Counted from the first letter of the stretch, positions 12,180 through 24,913 are shown. The stretch is 64,000 nucleotides of DNA from Marchantia polymorpha subsp. ruderalis (GCA_037833965.1 AP031352.1:8412501-8476500), one strand, 5' to 3'. Notes: generated by a model not told the origin, from the letters alone. Translations and numbers: made by a program.

Positions 12180-14615
12180 AAATACGATGGCCTTTCATCT
12201 TAAGAGACAACTTGTAGAGCTTCTCATCGATGGAAAAAGGTTTGTTGCGTCAACGGTCATTTCCGGGAAGAAGTAGTGGGAGATCTTCTGACAGGACTGA
12301 AGACACAGGTAGTTCCCACAACATTTCTGCATGTGTGAAGTGTCTTATCATCCTTATCATTATAAGCTTGTTCATTCAGAACGTCATCAAGGTTGTAATT
12401 CAGGTCTTTTGAGGAACTATAGGAGTGTTGCGGAAAGCAATTTGTAGATTCAAATCTGAACTAGAGCCAAGTGAATCAGTTCTTTTTGTGGTCAGTTATG
12501 CTGAGTTGTAGTTTCAGTTTATTTGTAACTGTAATATGAGCCTGAAAATTCTTAGCTGTCAAAATGCTGTTGAAAGAATTTGTCTGTATTTTTATTAACC
12601 TGGAGGATCTGAATAACTGGGTTGTTAAGGAATCTTTATCTAAGACGCTTCTATAATGTAAACGGTTTTTTCTACGTTAAGTTAGTGGAATCCTCAGGTT
12701 CAAGTTTAAAAAATATTTAATGTGGGTTGTTTAGCTTGTAGATGTAAGATGTAGATAAGACCATCTCGCAGATCATAAATGGTCTTTCAAGGCGTGGATG
12801 AGTAGTTGAGTGCAAGCGGCTGAGTGCTTAGTCTATTCCTTTGTTTGGGTGTTTCTTGCAGGTGTGTCACGAGTCCGACGAACTCGCCAGAGCTGAACAA
12901 CGAGCTTATATCATACCTTTGGATATACATGGGTGGTTTAGTGGATATAAACTTGGTAAAATTCAACTCGTTTGGGATCATGAGTTACATGTAGTTATTC
13001 AGTTGCTGTAGAGATACTTTATGTGCATGATTTTTATCGAAACACCTTCTTGTAAATATAAGTCAGAAGAGATGGCTTTACGCATGTGTGCTTGACGAGT
13101 GTGGCTACGTGGATGCATGTTGATCTTGAATATTTTCAGAGTACTCTCCAAAGGGAGTCTGAATTTTCAAATTGAATGAATGTCTGCTGTTGAATGACTA
13201 TGTCATGGAAGTATAATCTAGACTTACTGGTTTGTATTAGTTGAGCTCAGGCCAAGAGAAAACCTCTTCATGTTGACATCTATTGATTGAGTTGGGACAG
13301 GTATTGCTGGAGCGAATGATGTATGGCATTCGGCCAGGCATTCGAAGGTTGTGGTTCTTCATTTGTTCCCAGTCGCAGCCGGTGGACCTAGAAAACAGTA
13401 CTATTGTCTCTTCTCATTGAGGCGAACAGAAGTGAAGGATCAACTGACTGGTTGACAAAAAGTTTTTGTTTGTAATCATTCATGCTTTCGTTAACACTAC
13501 TTATTCCTGTTATTAAATCTTGCTCCGGTTTGTTCGGTGAGAACGGCTTCTGTGGACTAAGACAAGCGTAGAAGATTGCGCGCGTTGTCAGCACTCGTTG
13601 GAAGACCTATAAACTGACAGCAAGACAAGAAGTTACCCGTTAAACTGGAACTCTACGCTTATTGCCTCCACGGGAGGTATTACTTATCATGTATGATTAG
13701 CAACCTGGTCACCTTGAATTATGAAGAAGTATCACTATGATAATGTCGCGAAATCATTTTGAGTCTCTTGTATCGATGTGTAGTTTGTCAGTTGTTGCTG
13801 TCAAATTAGCAAGAGAAAAATCCTTTGTTGAAGGAATAGCCGTACATTTAAAGCGCATGAAAGAGTACTGTTATTTCTTCGAGTTTCTTCCTACGGCTTT
13901 GTCTAACGAACGAACTGCAGACGCTTAACTCTAAGCGCATTTGCTAAGAGAGGTAAGTTCACATGCACCGGTTAACTAAGTAGCTTGATGGGCTCTTTCG
14001 ATCCTTCTTTTTAATCTACTTGGCCTCCCCGTTCCCTGCTCAACTAAGTAGCCCTGAGCACAGGTTGTGATTGAGTAGCTTGGTTGACTCTTCCCAACCT
14101 TTTTTTCCATCAACTTGGACTCTGTTCCCGTTCAACTAAGGAGCACCGAGCAAAGGTTGTGATTTGTAAACAGTGGTCGAAAGATGGTTGTTGCAGTAAA
14201 GGTATTAAGGAAATGACGAACACATACATCTACGCTCAAATGGATAGACCTCAGAAAGTGACGAAGTTGCTTTGACTGTTGAACAACAAATTTTTTTTTT
14301 TGCGAGTTTGTTAAACTCGTGAATTGGATTATTGGGCAGGCTGGAGGACCTCCAGGAAACTCCTAGGGCTCTAGACCTTCTTCCTTCGGTGATGGAAGCC
14401 TTGACGCAAGGATCACTTTGGGACTATGGGTAATTTAAGGACAAAGGGTTTGAGGATTCATATGATAAAGACTCTACTTGCAACTTTTGAAAAACAATCA
14501 CAGATGTACAGACATCACTCAACTTATCGCATCAAAATTTGGTAAAAGAAATAGATCAGCAAAACCATATCTGAGGCCAAGGCCTGCCAAGGTACATAGC
14601 GACATCTAGCGACAA
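12180..14615. other. 3' flank of the F-box/LRR gene; nothing recognised
   Basis: This holds the 3' untranslated region and intergenic DNA. A few open frames of 60-70 codons occur but are not coding-like. Near 13970-14160 the phrase CAACTAAGTAGC and close variants recur three times in a degenerate tandem pattern of roughly 60-75 bases. No other gene is visible. Confidence 0.4.
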
Positions 14616-14687
14616 CCTACTTTCTTTGAACTGACAGGGACAATGTCACGAAGATGTCATTGGCCCTGTCAGTTCAAAGAAAGTAGG
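14616..14687. repeat. Near-perfect hairpin, 30-nt arms, 12-nt loop
   Basis: Arm 14616-14645 (CCTACTTTCTTTGAAC...) is the reverse complement of 14658-14687 (...GTTCAAAGAAAGTAGG) with a single mismatch. The loop is 14646-14657. It could be a foldback remnant or a small-RNA-producing hairpin. The stem is short for a typical plant microRNA precursor. Confidence 0.85.
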
Positions 14688-14699
14688 AAGAGGGTAATG

Positions 14700-15830
14700 A
14701 AGGGCATGATACAAACCAGATTGGTTTCAACCTGAGAAGAAATGCTACGTTCATAATGATCGAGTTGGCAAAATCGGGGCGAATTCTTGGAACCCAACAT
14801 TATGCTTGGAAGTGGTCGACGATTGAAAGTGACGAGTTCTTTAAACCGGGAGGTATGTGCAGTACACCTTTCGTCCTAGTATGCTTCGACGTTATCGGCA
14901 AGCACGGAATGAGTCAGATAAAAATGAATTCTAAATTTGGGATAGAGAATGATCCACTTTGTCAATCGACATGCTGCAAGAACACTTCATCAAGGTATGT
15001 TTAAAACTAATGTATGTGGGCGACGCCGACACAAGTTGATCAAGGGACAAACTAGTGCTTTTTGTTTTTCAAGACACCACCATCGGTCCTGGGTTAGTAG
15101 GTATATGAGAAAGTGGGATGACAATGCACGTTGAGAATCCGAACAACGTCTCTGTATTACCATCCATGTATTGACGATCGTTGTTCATGGATGACAATGA
15201 GCACGGTGGCCAAAAAGCTGTAACCGCGTTTTGCGGACTGCAAGCCACTTGCTAGTTTAGCACTTGCCAAACCAGCACAAAGATTCTTGTTGCTATGGCC
15301 GTGCAGGACAAAATCAGATCTCTAAATAGTACAGTCTCTTTATAGAAAAGAATAATTTTGTGCGTCAAATCCAACTCTATTTGTTAAAGCGACTTCTAAG
15401 TTGCTGCGTTGAACCTATGTCCGTCCTCCAGCAAGCAGAGTATTGAAGGCGCTATATGGCCTTGCACCTGGCTATAAATCTGAATTATATGATGAAAGTC
15501 ACCGTTGCTTCTGATGAGTTGTTGTCCCGATTCAAGACAAGGGAAGAATCTAGTTATTACACTTTATGCGACGATCGCGATAGCGGATAGAGTTCACAAG
15601 ACATTTTACACTTGTGGTCCAGTAAATGGTCATGGCCGTCATTGTGATCTGAGTTTCGGCGGGACAAAACGAAATTTCATCCCCCAATTACCTCGTTGCT
15701 TTAGCGTCTTCAAAAGTAGTCTTCTCTCCTGGTATTACAACATCTACAGATTCCAAGAGAATCTGATCACATACGTTGTACCTTTAGATTAGTGCCAATT
15801 TGTGTGTTCGTGAGAGTAAAACATTCAAAC
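14700..15830 (+). mobile_element. Decayed Ty1/copia-like retrotransposon remnant
   Basis: At 15446-15463 the + strand encodes KALYGL, preceded by YVRPPASRVL. This resembles the copia reverse-transcriptase signature in which KALYGLKQAPRAW follows a conserved Pro-rich stretch. The frame stops soon after, and the neighbouring frames (for example 14756-15004 and 14949-15134) are short and broken. An LTR-like sequence lies about 1.2 kb downstream in the same orientation (16720-16990), which fits a dead element. The motif match is short, so the family assignment is tentative. Confidence 0.4.
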
Positions 15831-16719
15831 AGTCCATTCATTGAATATTAATTTTTTTTTCATAAAAGTGTTCTTTTTTAATGCAAAGAAGTGACACAGG
15901 CTTTCTTGAAGAGATGGAAAATTTGATGAATTAAGAAAAATTGCACTTAAAAATTGTTGACATTGTTTTAATAAAGAAAAAAATAATTTTAAAAAAACAA
16001 GATTTAAGATCAAGAAGATCTATAATTTTGAGAAAAATTTCGTTTACTAATGTATCTCTGTTTATGGAAAAAAATTTTCATCTATATATAAAGTTTTAAG
16101 TTAAAAGTTGATGCTATTTGTTTGTTTTTTTTTTGAATTAAATACATGGTTGATAATTGTAAACTTTCCATGGAGTTTAAAAAAGTAGTATTACAATCAA
16201 ATTGAATACATAATACTTATAAAATAATAAGTTTATAAAAAATTATTTAATTTAAAAATTACAATGATAAATTTTTTTTTTTGAAATGATGAAATATATT
16301 ATGATGCAATTTAAATATATTATTGAAATTATTTTTTAATTAAATTATTAGAACTAAAAAATATTTTTATAAAATCATTTTTCATTAAATTATAATTTAA
16401 TAATGGCTGCATAAAAATAGTAGATTGAGTTAAAATATGATGACGAATATATTGTATGTAATTTTACTTTAATTTTCAATTGATGACAAGATATCATATG
16501 TTATACATATCATCATAATGTAAAGAAAAAAATCATGATTGCGATATATCTATTCAAATTTTTTACTTACATTTATATTAAAATAATTTAAAATTTACAA
16601 TACACTTCTATATTATGTACTTTGTTATGTAAATTAGCTAATTCTATGTTTTAATAAAGTAAATATAATCAAATGATATATTTTTATATTTTTCTTTGAA
16701 ATGAAAGTTAATTCACGTC
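15831..16719. other. AT-rich, no gene
   Basis: Very AT-rich DNA with homopolymer A and T runs and no coding-like frame. It lies between the copia-like motif and the LTR-like stretch and may be degenerate element interior. Confidence 0.5.
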
Positions 16720-16990
16720 ATGTTGACTGTAGACGTGGCCTCTAGTTAGGGTTTGATATACTTAATACTAGGATGAGGACGTTTCAATGTAGTGTCACAT
16801 GTACACATCCGAGAGAGATAATGGAGAGCTAAGTTATAAAGATCTGATGTAACATTCCTGCTTTAATGAAATTTTTATTTGGACCGTGAACGTAATCTCA
16901 TGTGGATGTGATCCGCGTACATCAGTGTATGATTCTACTTTGTGACTTTTGGTGTGTGATTTTGATGATTCTCGTACATGAAATTGTGAA
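16720..16990 (+). repeat. Possible copia LTR relic
   Basis: This GC-balanced island sits within AT-rich DNA. The order of phrases (TAGACGTGGCC and TAGTTAGGGTT, then GAGAGATAATGGAG, then TTTGGACCGTGAACGTAATC and ATGTGGATGTGATCC) resembles the U3-R-U5 ends of plant copia LTRs, where a 'ggaccgtggacgtaggtc'-like phrase is common. No second LTR copy was found, so it may be a solo or truncated LTR. Confidence 0.4.
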
Positions 16991-18279
16991 AAAAATACTA
17001 AAAACAATAAAAAATTTAAAAATCAAATAAAATTATATAAAATATTAATAAATTTTTTTAATTCATAATATATTGATGATTAAGTTACATAAAAATCCAA
17101 AGTTTCATTAATTAAATTTGAAAATTAAATTTAAAAATTGTGAAATCAAATGTAATACAATGTCAAGGTAGCCGCAAAGAAAACATTGAACAAGTAACTA
17201 GATGTTAGAATTTTGGAAAGATCAAAAGTGTGGTAAAAGAACACCCACAACTTCATTGTTCTATTATCGAGGAAAAATATTAGTGGAGTATGGGTTTATC
17301 ATATACGACATCAAAATACACGGTAGACTTTTGTTTCATGTTCTACTCCCTAGAACTGAATTCAACACAAAGTGGAAATGAGTTACGATAGATTGATACG
17401 AAAGAAGTCAAAAGTTCTTATTAAATAGCTAGTAATGCGTCACCCCCGCCTCCCAATTGCATGAACATCATAAGTGGTGCTTCTTGTCCTCGACTGCTCT
17501 TTCTTTACCTTTCAAATTTCTACAGATGGCTCCTATGAGTCTCACACTCTCAATTTGAAAATGCTGCATAATCTCACGCAGAGATTTCTAGATCAAATTG
17601 AATCTTGGACTTAGCTATTTCAAACTACCATTTTGAATTGCTATTCAAGTTTGTCTTTACAACAAACAGTCTCATAATAAATTAAAATTGAAAAAAAATC
17701 TAATCTTTTTCATGATTTTATTAATTACTTATAAATTATTAATTACATATTTTTTCAAATAATAAAATAATTTTTAATATAAATAATCAATTTACGGTTT
17801 ATATCATGATATTATGATCAGAATATTATAATTAATGAATAAGCATAAAATATATGTTACTATAAAAAAATAAATAATAAAGAATAAACAGGAATATATA
17901 ATATAATATTTTTGAATCAAAACATAAAAATCCTGAATAATACTAGGTAAATTTTTTTCTATTTTTTCAATACCTTAATTAATTTCAAATATTAAATATA
18001 TGTTTATTCTAATGTATGAAAATTTAAATTTTAAAATGTATGATACATCATCAATACTATGATTACAAATTTACAAAAGATAAAATTAATTATAAAAACC
18101 ATTTTTTATTATTTGTTTATATCTTAATTTTTTATGTCATAATAAAAACTCAAAATATTCTAATAGTTAGAAGTATGAATTTTTAGATATTGTTATGTGT
18201 TAAAAATATACAACTCAAATTTGACATAAATGTGTTGAAAAAAATTAAATTAAATTAAATTATTTTATTATGATTCAGT
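16991..18279. other. AT-rich, no gene
   Basis: AT-rich DNA interrupted by a more balanced stretch around 17160-17640. No open frame or recognisable repeat end was seen. It flanks the foldback element to the right. Confidence 0.5.
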
Positions 18280-19268
18280 AAGGGAGTGCTAGTTTTCCCC
18301 CACTTTGGGCTAGTCATCCCTCACCCTAATATACGATCGACCATGATTGATCCAAGGTTATAGGTGTCAGTGGATTTAGTTTATGGGTCTTCTAACATGG
18401 CTAGACTCCTCGCAAACAAACTAAAGTGGTCATCGTACTCCGCTGCTATGGACTGCCCGCAACCCGCTGGCACTTCAAGCCCTTGCAGCAGTTCAACCGG
18501 GCTCGACTCGTACTCCTGCTGATCTGATTTGATTGAATGCCTCCTGCTGCGGCTGCCGTTGGCCTCAATGTGGATCCTGACAATGTGGTGGGTTGGACTC
18601 ACGGCACTAGGACGAGGTGATGGATGGATGCGTGAGCCAACGTAGTTGAGGAGGGAGGGAGGGAGAGGAGCGAAGTAGGAAGGAGTAATAAGGTTATGAC
18701 TGACTGAATTGTTGTGCACAGTTTGGTTTCAAATAATATTAAGCTCAGATCATGGAGCAGGCGCATAGGTCGCTCGTTCCAATCGCAGTGACGCCTTCAG
18801 AAAGCTCCATATGTGCGCCATGTGATAAGTTCCGGAATATGTAACCGCGAAGAAAATGTTTGCCCTTCCTGCTGGCTACTGCAGCTAAGTGAATGAGCGA
18901 GTGAATCAATCGACAAGCTCTCCGGTCGAAGGTTTGGCTCTCGCTGGATCCTTGGTCAACCTTTATCTACCAAGTAGAGGACTCGTCTCGATAAGTACCG
19001 AAGGCCTCAAACCTGTTCCTTCCTTCCTACTTCGCCCCTCTCTCCTTAACTCCGTTAGCTCACACATAGCCCATCACATTGCAGCGATCCACATTCAGGC
19101 TAGCGGCAACCGTAGGCAGTCGGTCACCGTAGTTTGACTAGTCCAGCTATGTTAGAAGAGCCATAAACTAAATCCAATGTCATCTATAACCTTGGACCAA
19201 TCTTGGTAGACTGTATACTAGGGTGAGGGATGATTAGCCTAAAGTGAGGTATAACTAGCCATTTCCTT
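18280..19268. mobile_element. Foldback-type element with long inverted arms (about 1 kb)
   Basis: The outer arms 18280-18406 and 19136-19268 are reverse complements with scattered mismatches. Shared blocks include CATCCCTCACCCTA, CCAAGGTTATAG, GGATTTAGTTTATGG and CTTCTAACAT. The inner arms, about 18539-18684 and 19017-19120, also match (AATGTGGATC, CGAAGTAGGAAGG). The left side has about 130 bases (18407-18538) without a partner, and an unpaired centre of about 330 bases remains. The ends read AAGGgA...GCTAGTT. A clear target-site duplication is not visible (AGT near both ends only). The short frames inside are arm artefacts rather than a transposase, so it is presumably non-autonomous. It sits in AT-rich DNA. 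Confidence 0.8.
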
Positions 19269-21269
19269 GAGTAAATATATGTCAACATATATCTCAAAGC
19301 CAACATATACTAAATATAAAGCTTATAGATTTTTCTTATATCTATACGCCTGCCATTATATTGAAATATTTTCATCTCTATTTTTCACTATCGTGTTGTA
19401 TTTATGAACATAGAGTTTGAAATTTGTGAAGAATTGATCTATAAATTGAGTAATTTAGTCAGTTAGAAAAGATTAATTTGTAAGAAGACGGAAAAAGCTA
19501 TGTGTTACACATTAGCGGTTTATCAAATTGTTGGTGTGTTCATGTGTTATTATAGTTATTATTAAAAAAATGTTTCTTTGATGACTTTTTGTGATGCCAG
19601 CATATTCAGAATGCTTTCATTTTATTTATTGCAAAAATGTGACATGTGTAAAATCAATAATGATAATACATTCTCCAAATCACATGATATTGTAATACCA
19701 AGAATGAAGATGTTCTCATTCTAGTAGAATGCAATACATACTTAAGCTCAATCCTACTTAATGCTGCTAGGACGGAATTCTATTTTATAATTCATGCTCA
19801 ACAACAAGCACCAGATTCTTGATAGCAACATGGGATTTTAAACACACTTGTACAAGGAGTCATGTGAACGAATTTGTGTTTAAGAAGGGGGCGTTTAATA
19901 AGATATAGATATATACACAAAACTGCAGAGTAAACTCTATGTTGCGAAAACAAACTTAGAAATAATATAAAACTAAAAAAAATATTCATTGGAATTTATA
20001 GGCCATCTCGATGATTGATATCACAATGCCGTACGGTACCGAAGGGTCCAGGAAATAACGTCATATTCGTGTCAATGTTAAGTCAAGTCAATGTTCAGAA
20101 ACGAATTTCGGAAAGCTTGCAAGCAAATTTCTCGAGCCTGATTGCACCCATGACAACGATATGTGTCTTTCACTCGACCAATACATTCGACGGAGTCAAA
20201 CTGGTGGAATTGAAGTAGGTTCCAGGTCAACAGATCTAGTCATGAGCGAATCGCCCCCATGCGAAAATTGGAAGTACGTGCAACAATCCTGGACAAAGGG
20301 TGGTCCTGCAGATCTGGAATCTTGGATGAAGTCAGATGAGTTCGCCGCCGCGAGGTGAAACATGTCAGTCGACTACGAGGACCGAGGAAGCGGTGGTTGA
20401 TTGAGTGAGGGCTCAAAAGTGTCCGCAAAGGAAGGTTCCTGGCTCGATGTAGTGTCCTCTCGGTCTTCGTGGTCTATTGCCAACCTTCCAATTTAGCGTT
20501 TTCTTGCTGAGCCACAAACGATTGGCACGAAGTTTGGGAAGTATCTAGCGTTTTCATCTAGAGGGCCTGGCACTGAGTCCCGGGTTCGACACAGACTATG
20601 TGAGAGCTCGAATCGCTGCACAGGCTGAGGCCTCCTTCGCCTTTACGTCGCCCTCTGTGGTTGGTTTGCGGTGAATCTTAGTCTACAGAGGTTAAAATAG
20701 TTCAAAGGAATGGACAGAAAACCGTTTAAGCCTGAGGCACAGGACTGTCGGGCACCTCTTCGGTGCATCAGTCAGCACGAAAGGGAGAGGGGAATACACT
20801 TGTCCTCCGTCTCAGCTGAGGTCCCACCACTGACTGCATCGGGAGACTCAGTTCTATGTCCACAAAGTCCCCCAAATTTCCCCCTAGTGCTGCTGTTTCC
20901 GCACTTCTATCGTTCGAAGATTATTAGCTTGAGAAAAAGCAATCGCTTCGAGCCTGAACATTGCGTCCGGTATGAGGCCCAGTCGATTGCTTCTCCGCTC
21001 TGTCCCTTATCCTTTCGTACCAGACTTGAACTTCATCTTCTCGGGAAATGTATCTCTCTCTCTCTCTTTGTTTCCAGATAATCAAATAACTGATCAGTGT
21101 GATGCACCCGCACGGTAGGTAAATAAGGATATATAAATAATCTATACGATATATTTTGTGAGGATAATCGTGATTTTCTCCATAGTTCTAACACTATGGG
21201 CAAAGTGATGAGGTTTCCTGTAAGAGAAATTGCTATTTCCAGACAAAAGACGTTTAACATTTGGGTTTT
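19269..21269. other. AT-rich then GC-balanced DNA; nothing recognised
   Basis: 19269-20000 is AT-rich. From about 20000 the composition becomes balanced. A short frame with coding-like residues occurs near 20250-20358 (WKYVQQSWTKGGPADLESWM) but has no recognisable domain. No tRNA or splice-linked gene could be built. Confidence 0.35.
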
Positions 21270-21735
21270 GTGAAAAGAATATCGATGATTGACGACAAGT
21301 CCAAGGTGCGATTCGCTGCAAGAAGGTCGTACCTGATAGTGGAATTGTATGTGAACTGCAAACCGGAGGATTGAGAGCAGCAACCCAAGATGGGGCAACG
21401 TCTCAGTAACTGCGGTCCATCGCTATCCGGCAGCCTCTGGGAGAATGCAAAATGGAACATTGCGGAGCACTTCTGAGCTTTTTCCCACAAAGTCACTGCT
21501 TCGGAAGTGTACGGAAACGTTGGGTCCGCAGACTGCACAGAATATCCACCTGGAGTCAAGGGGAAAATACGGTTGGAACCTCCCGGACGTGCTGGAGTCT
21601 CGGATAGTGTTTTCGGGTCTTCCGGATGAGTACAAAATCAGATTTGGACACCCCTTTTCTGTCGATTCTGTGTGCCTGCAGTGGGTTCGACGAAACTTGC
21701 AGGAAACTCAAGCGGTAGCATTGACGTATATGTGA
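21270..21735 (+). pseudogene. Coding-like fragment, unrecognised, probably broken
   Basis: From about 21281 a frame reads MIDDKSKVRFAARRSYLIVE and stops. Coding-like residues continue after the stop (MGQRLSNCGPSLSGSLWENA), and a different frame, 21445-21735, includes WNLPDVLESRIVFSGLPDEY. Shifting between frames with sensible residue composition suggests a decayed gene or element protein, but I recognise no family. It could instead be chance open frames. Confidence 0.3.
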
Positions 21736-22767
21736 AGAACCTGGAGGCTAGACTCATTCTGGATATGATTTCTGTAACGTCCCATCCCTTCGTCTGGCTG
21801 ATTTTACACCAGCTAAACTTTGGCCCAATGTGGATTGGATGAAAGTTTTCTGTGCTAGTCAACAAGTTCTTTTGAGATCTTACTGGAAGCTGGATTCGAC
21901 ATGGAGAGTTCATGCACTTGTGGAAATACGTAAGAGAGTTTGATTACAAAGTCTTCAATGGCAAATGCAAGACGGTAGGTGGTTAGCGATTCAGTATCAA
22001 AGAATCCCCAGCAAGCTTCAGGCCGTCTAAGCTAAGCACTTAAAACTAATTGTTGGGATGCAGACAACCTACAGCAGCAGGAGCTCCCAGTGACACGCGT
22101 GTCCGTCAGTTCGTGTGTGCAACTTTAGGAGTGTATTAAACTGCGGAGAAAATGCTAATTTGAGGGACCTCCGTGTGTTAATAATTGACGTTAAACGCTT
22201 TCAAAGAAAACAGAGAGAGAGTAGCAAGAAAACGCATCTCAGAGATTGCGAAAAGTCTTGTACTCTTTGATCGGTTCATAGTGGATTGGTGCGGCTACCG
22301 TGGTTTTTCCCAACTACTCTGATATCAATTGTTAATATTTTCTTAACCCTGCGGATCTTGGGAACAACAGATCACCAAACAAACAACATTCAAATACATA
22401 ATAAAAAAACCGGAAAAAAAAACGAGTTACAAGATATACGTGGTAAACCTCAACAGATCACCAAACGAACAATCATATATGTAATAAAACAACCGGAAGG
22501 AAAAATACGAGTTACAAGATATACAAGGAAAACCTCAAACGCAAGGAAAACCACAGGAGCCTCACCAGTCTACTATGAATCGATCAAAGAGTGCAAGTCT
22601 ACTCATAATCTCTCTGAGATGCGTTTTCTCTCGCCTCTATCTTTGTTTCCTCTAAAAGCGCCTAACCTTAATTATTAACACACAAATAGCATTTTTGTTG
22701 CAGCTAGGCATGCTCCTAAAGTCGGACACACCGTGCACAAGTGAATGACATATTTTGAGCTTGGCAG

Positions 22768-23193
22768 ATGCAAAGAGTAATATTACAAGCGAAGGATAGC
22801 TCGGAGCGGTTGAGCCGACACGAGAAAGAGCTGAAGGTTAGAACCTGCACTGGATATACTTGCGAACCCTTGACTAAATCCTCGGATGCCACATCAAAGA
22901 AATGATTTTCCCTGCATAGCTTCGAATTTTTTGTATTGTTGTAGATTTGCGAACTATATTTGGATCGTGGACCGAAAACCAAAAAAAACTGGCAATTTGA
23001 GCGTCTGTAGGAAGAAGTGTTTCATTTGTTGATGGCTGTTGAACAACAGATGCTCATGAATACAATAGCGTCTGATATCGAGGTGCTGGAAGAAGGAGAC
23101 GTTATGGTCAATGGGGGGCATTTTGACGGTGAGGAAAAAGTGGATGACGATATGATGCTGCTACTCAGTGACAAGGCAATTGGCATGCACTAA
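22768..23193 (+). pseudogene. Two coding-like exons with an in-frame TAG; unrecognised family
   Basis: 22768-22836 reads MQRVILQAKDSSERLSRHEK and ends with a good donor (AAG/GTTAGA). 22945-23193, after a TTGTAG acceptor, continues in phase: ICELYLDRGPKTKKNWQFER, then LEU-TAG (23008-23010), then EEVFHLLMAVEQQ and a Glu/Asp-rich tail ending at TAA. A single TAG interrupts an otherwise open 83-codon exon. Either the gene is dead, or the true protein ends at the TAG and the tail is vestigial. The charged, helical composition suggests a coiled-coil protein, but no family is recognised. No 5' exons could be joined convincingly. Confidence 0.4.
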
Positions 23194-24767
23194 ATACTAC
23201 TGTCATACATCTTTACTTTATTTGCTTTTTGCTATTCCGTGGAATCATAGTTTAAAACTCATGTTGATGATCGTGAATATTGACGTTCTTCTTGAGCGTT
23301 TGAGTTACCCTTGTATGCATATGTACGAGTAGGAGTTCAATTCTGATGATTGATTTGCAGATGTAAGGAGAGGAAGATGTTTTGTCTAGCCAGCCAACAA
23401 CCAGCAGCTGCTATTTCTTGTACATACTTTCATCCTTACGTAGTCTACATCTTTATATTTCAAGTTGTCCAGAGTTTCAAAAGTAAGAACGTTCTCGAGT
23501 TTGTACCCACCCCAAGCAGAATGATTTTACCGAATTTTGAGGAAGTCCATCTGTACATGCTGATTCATTCCTGTACTTGCTCCTGTTGTTCTCTTTGTTG
23601 TCAGTTTTCTAGCATGGTCCAACCTTTCAGGGCGCGGGTTCAATGGTCGAATGGCTACGGCATGCAAATCAGTACGCTAAGAGTACAATCAATTTTGGTT
23701 GGCAGTAGAGAGATTGTGATCACCGTGTCTACTACTGACTCGATAGTCCAATTTCTCATGAAATTGCAAGCTAAGCTCTCTAACAGACATGTGCATATCC
23801 TTTTTTTGCCTATGGGGAATGGGGGATTGACTCCTACTCTGCGTTTCTGTGTCTGCCTAGCGATCAAAGCAACATCTTGGTTCAAAACCGAGAGGACTTT
23901 TTGGGACTACCTTTTCCCATCACTTTGTAAATCTGCTAGAAGGGAAGGATGAGTGATTCCTGACATGGTTTATGAAGAAGATTGTCAAGGAGGTGGCTAT
24001 AACCTTGGGAACACGTTCTGGGTAGCCATTGACGGTGTTCAGTGTAGTTGGGAGAGTATATTTATAAATATAAATATAATATGAATATTAGTCTATATAT
24101 CCTCGAGGAAATTGTTCTCTTCCAACTTAGTCTCTGTGATGTACTTCGTTACGGACATGTTATGTCTTCGTCGTGGTAACCACTTGCAAGAATGAAGAAT
24201 TAACTCGTGGAGAAGGTATCCACAGCAAAAGCTGCCAAAACTACGTGCATCTCAATGATTCCTTTACTTTTTTTCCCCGTTTGTGAACTTTGGTTTAAAC
24301 TGCCCTAAGCCATGAACGGATAACCCCGACTGACATTCAGATAGTTTGAGTATTTTGACAAAATCAAAATGTTTCTAGCTTGTGAAGGTCGGAAATCAAT
24401 CATGTCATAGTTTTCAACAGCGGCGGAGGGTAGAATAGTCGTCCGGATAATTTGAAGTAGAAGCCGAAACCCTGTGATTGCTAGCTTGGCGAAGGTGATC
24501 CTTGTGAACTCGTTTCTACGTTCTCTTCCATGAAGTCGAACGTCAAATGTCTCGAAACTAACTGAGAAATATGTAATGCCCGCAGTGTGTTCCGCCAAAT
24601 TTGTCTCCATGTACCAATGTTTATTCTTTAGTCTAAACTGATTTGAAACAACTCGCTACAAAGATACGGCCCTTTCTGTATTGCGGTATGCTCATGCTCA
24701 AGGGGAACACAATCAAGAGTGTTGTGGGGGAAACCCCTATTCTGTTTCACTGGGCAAGTTTATAGAA
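23194..24767. other. No gene recognised
   Basis: A 200-codon + frame (23350-23952) is open but rich in Cys, Phe and Ser with no domain and no neighbouring splice structure, so it is not called. The rest is intergenic. Confidence 0.35.
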
Positions 24768-24913
24768 CGCTCACCCTAAGCCGGCTACGGTAGCCCTAGA
24801 ACACCAACCCTAAAACGGCTACGATAATCCTAAAGCGCGCACCCTAAGACGGCTCTGTCAACCCTAGAACGCCAACCCTGAAACGGCTACAATTACCCTA
24901 AAATGCCAACCTT
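24768..24913. repeat. 34-bp tandem repeat, four units plus a partial, CCCTAA-rich
   Basis: Units lie at 24768-24801, 24802-24835, 24836-24869 and 24870-24903, with a partial unit to 24913. Each unit reads roughly CgCcaACCCTaAaaCGGCTac, then ataaCCCTAaAa. Every unit carries two CCCTRA phrases resembling the plant telomere unit CCCTAAA and the telo-box element, separated by a CGGCT core. Confidence 0.8.

Noticed and set aside
20560-20640. Possible tRNA from a GGGTTCGA phrase
   Set aside because: No acceptor, D or anticodon stems can be folded around it.
23350-23952. 200-codon + frame
   Set aside because: No domain, no splice context, and composition typical of a chance frame.
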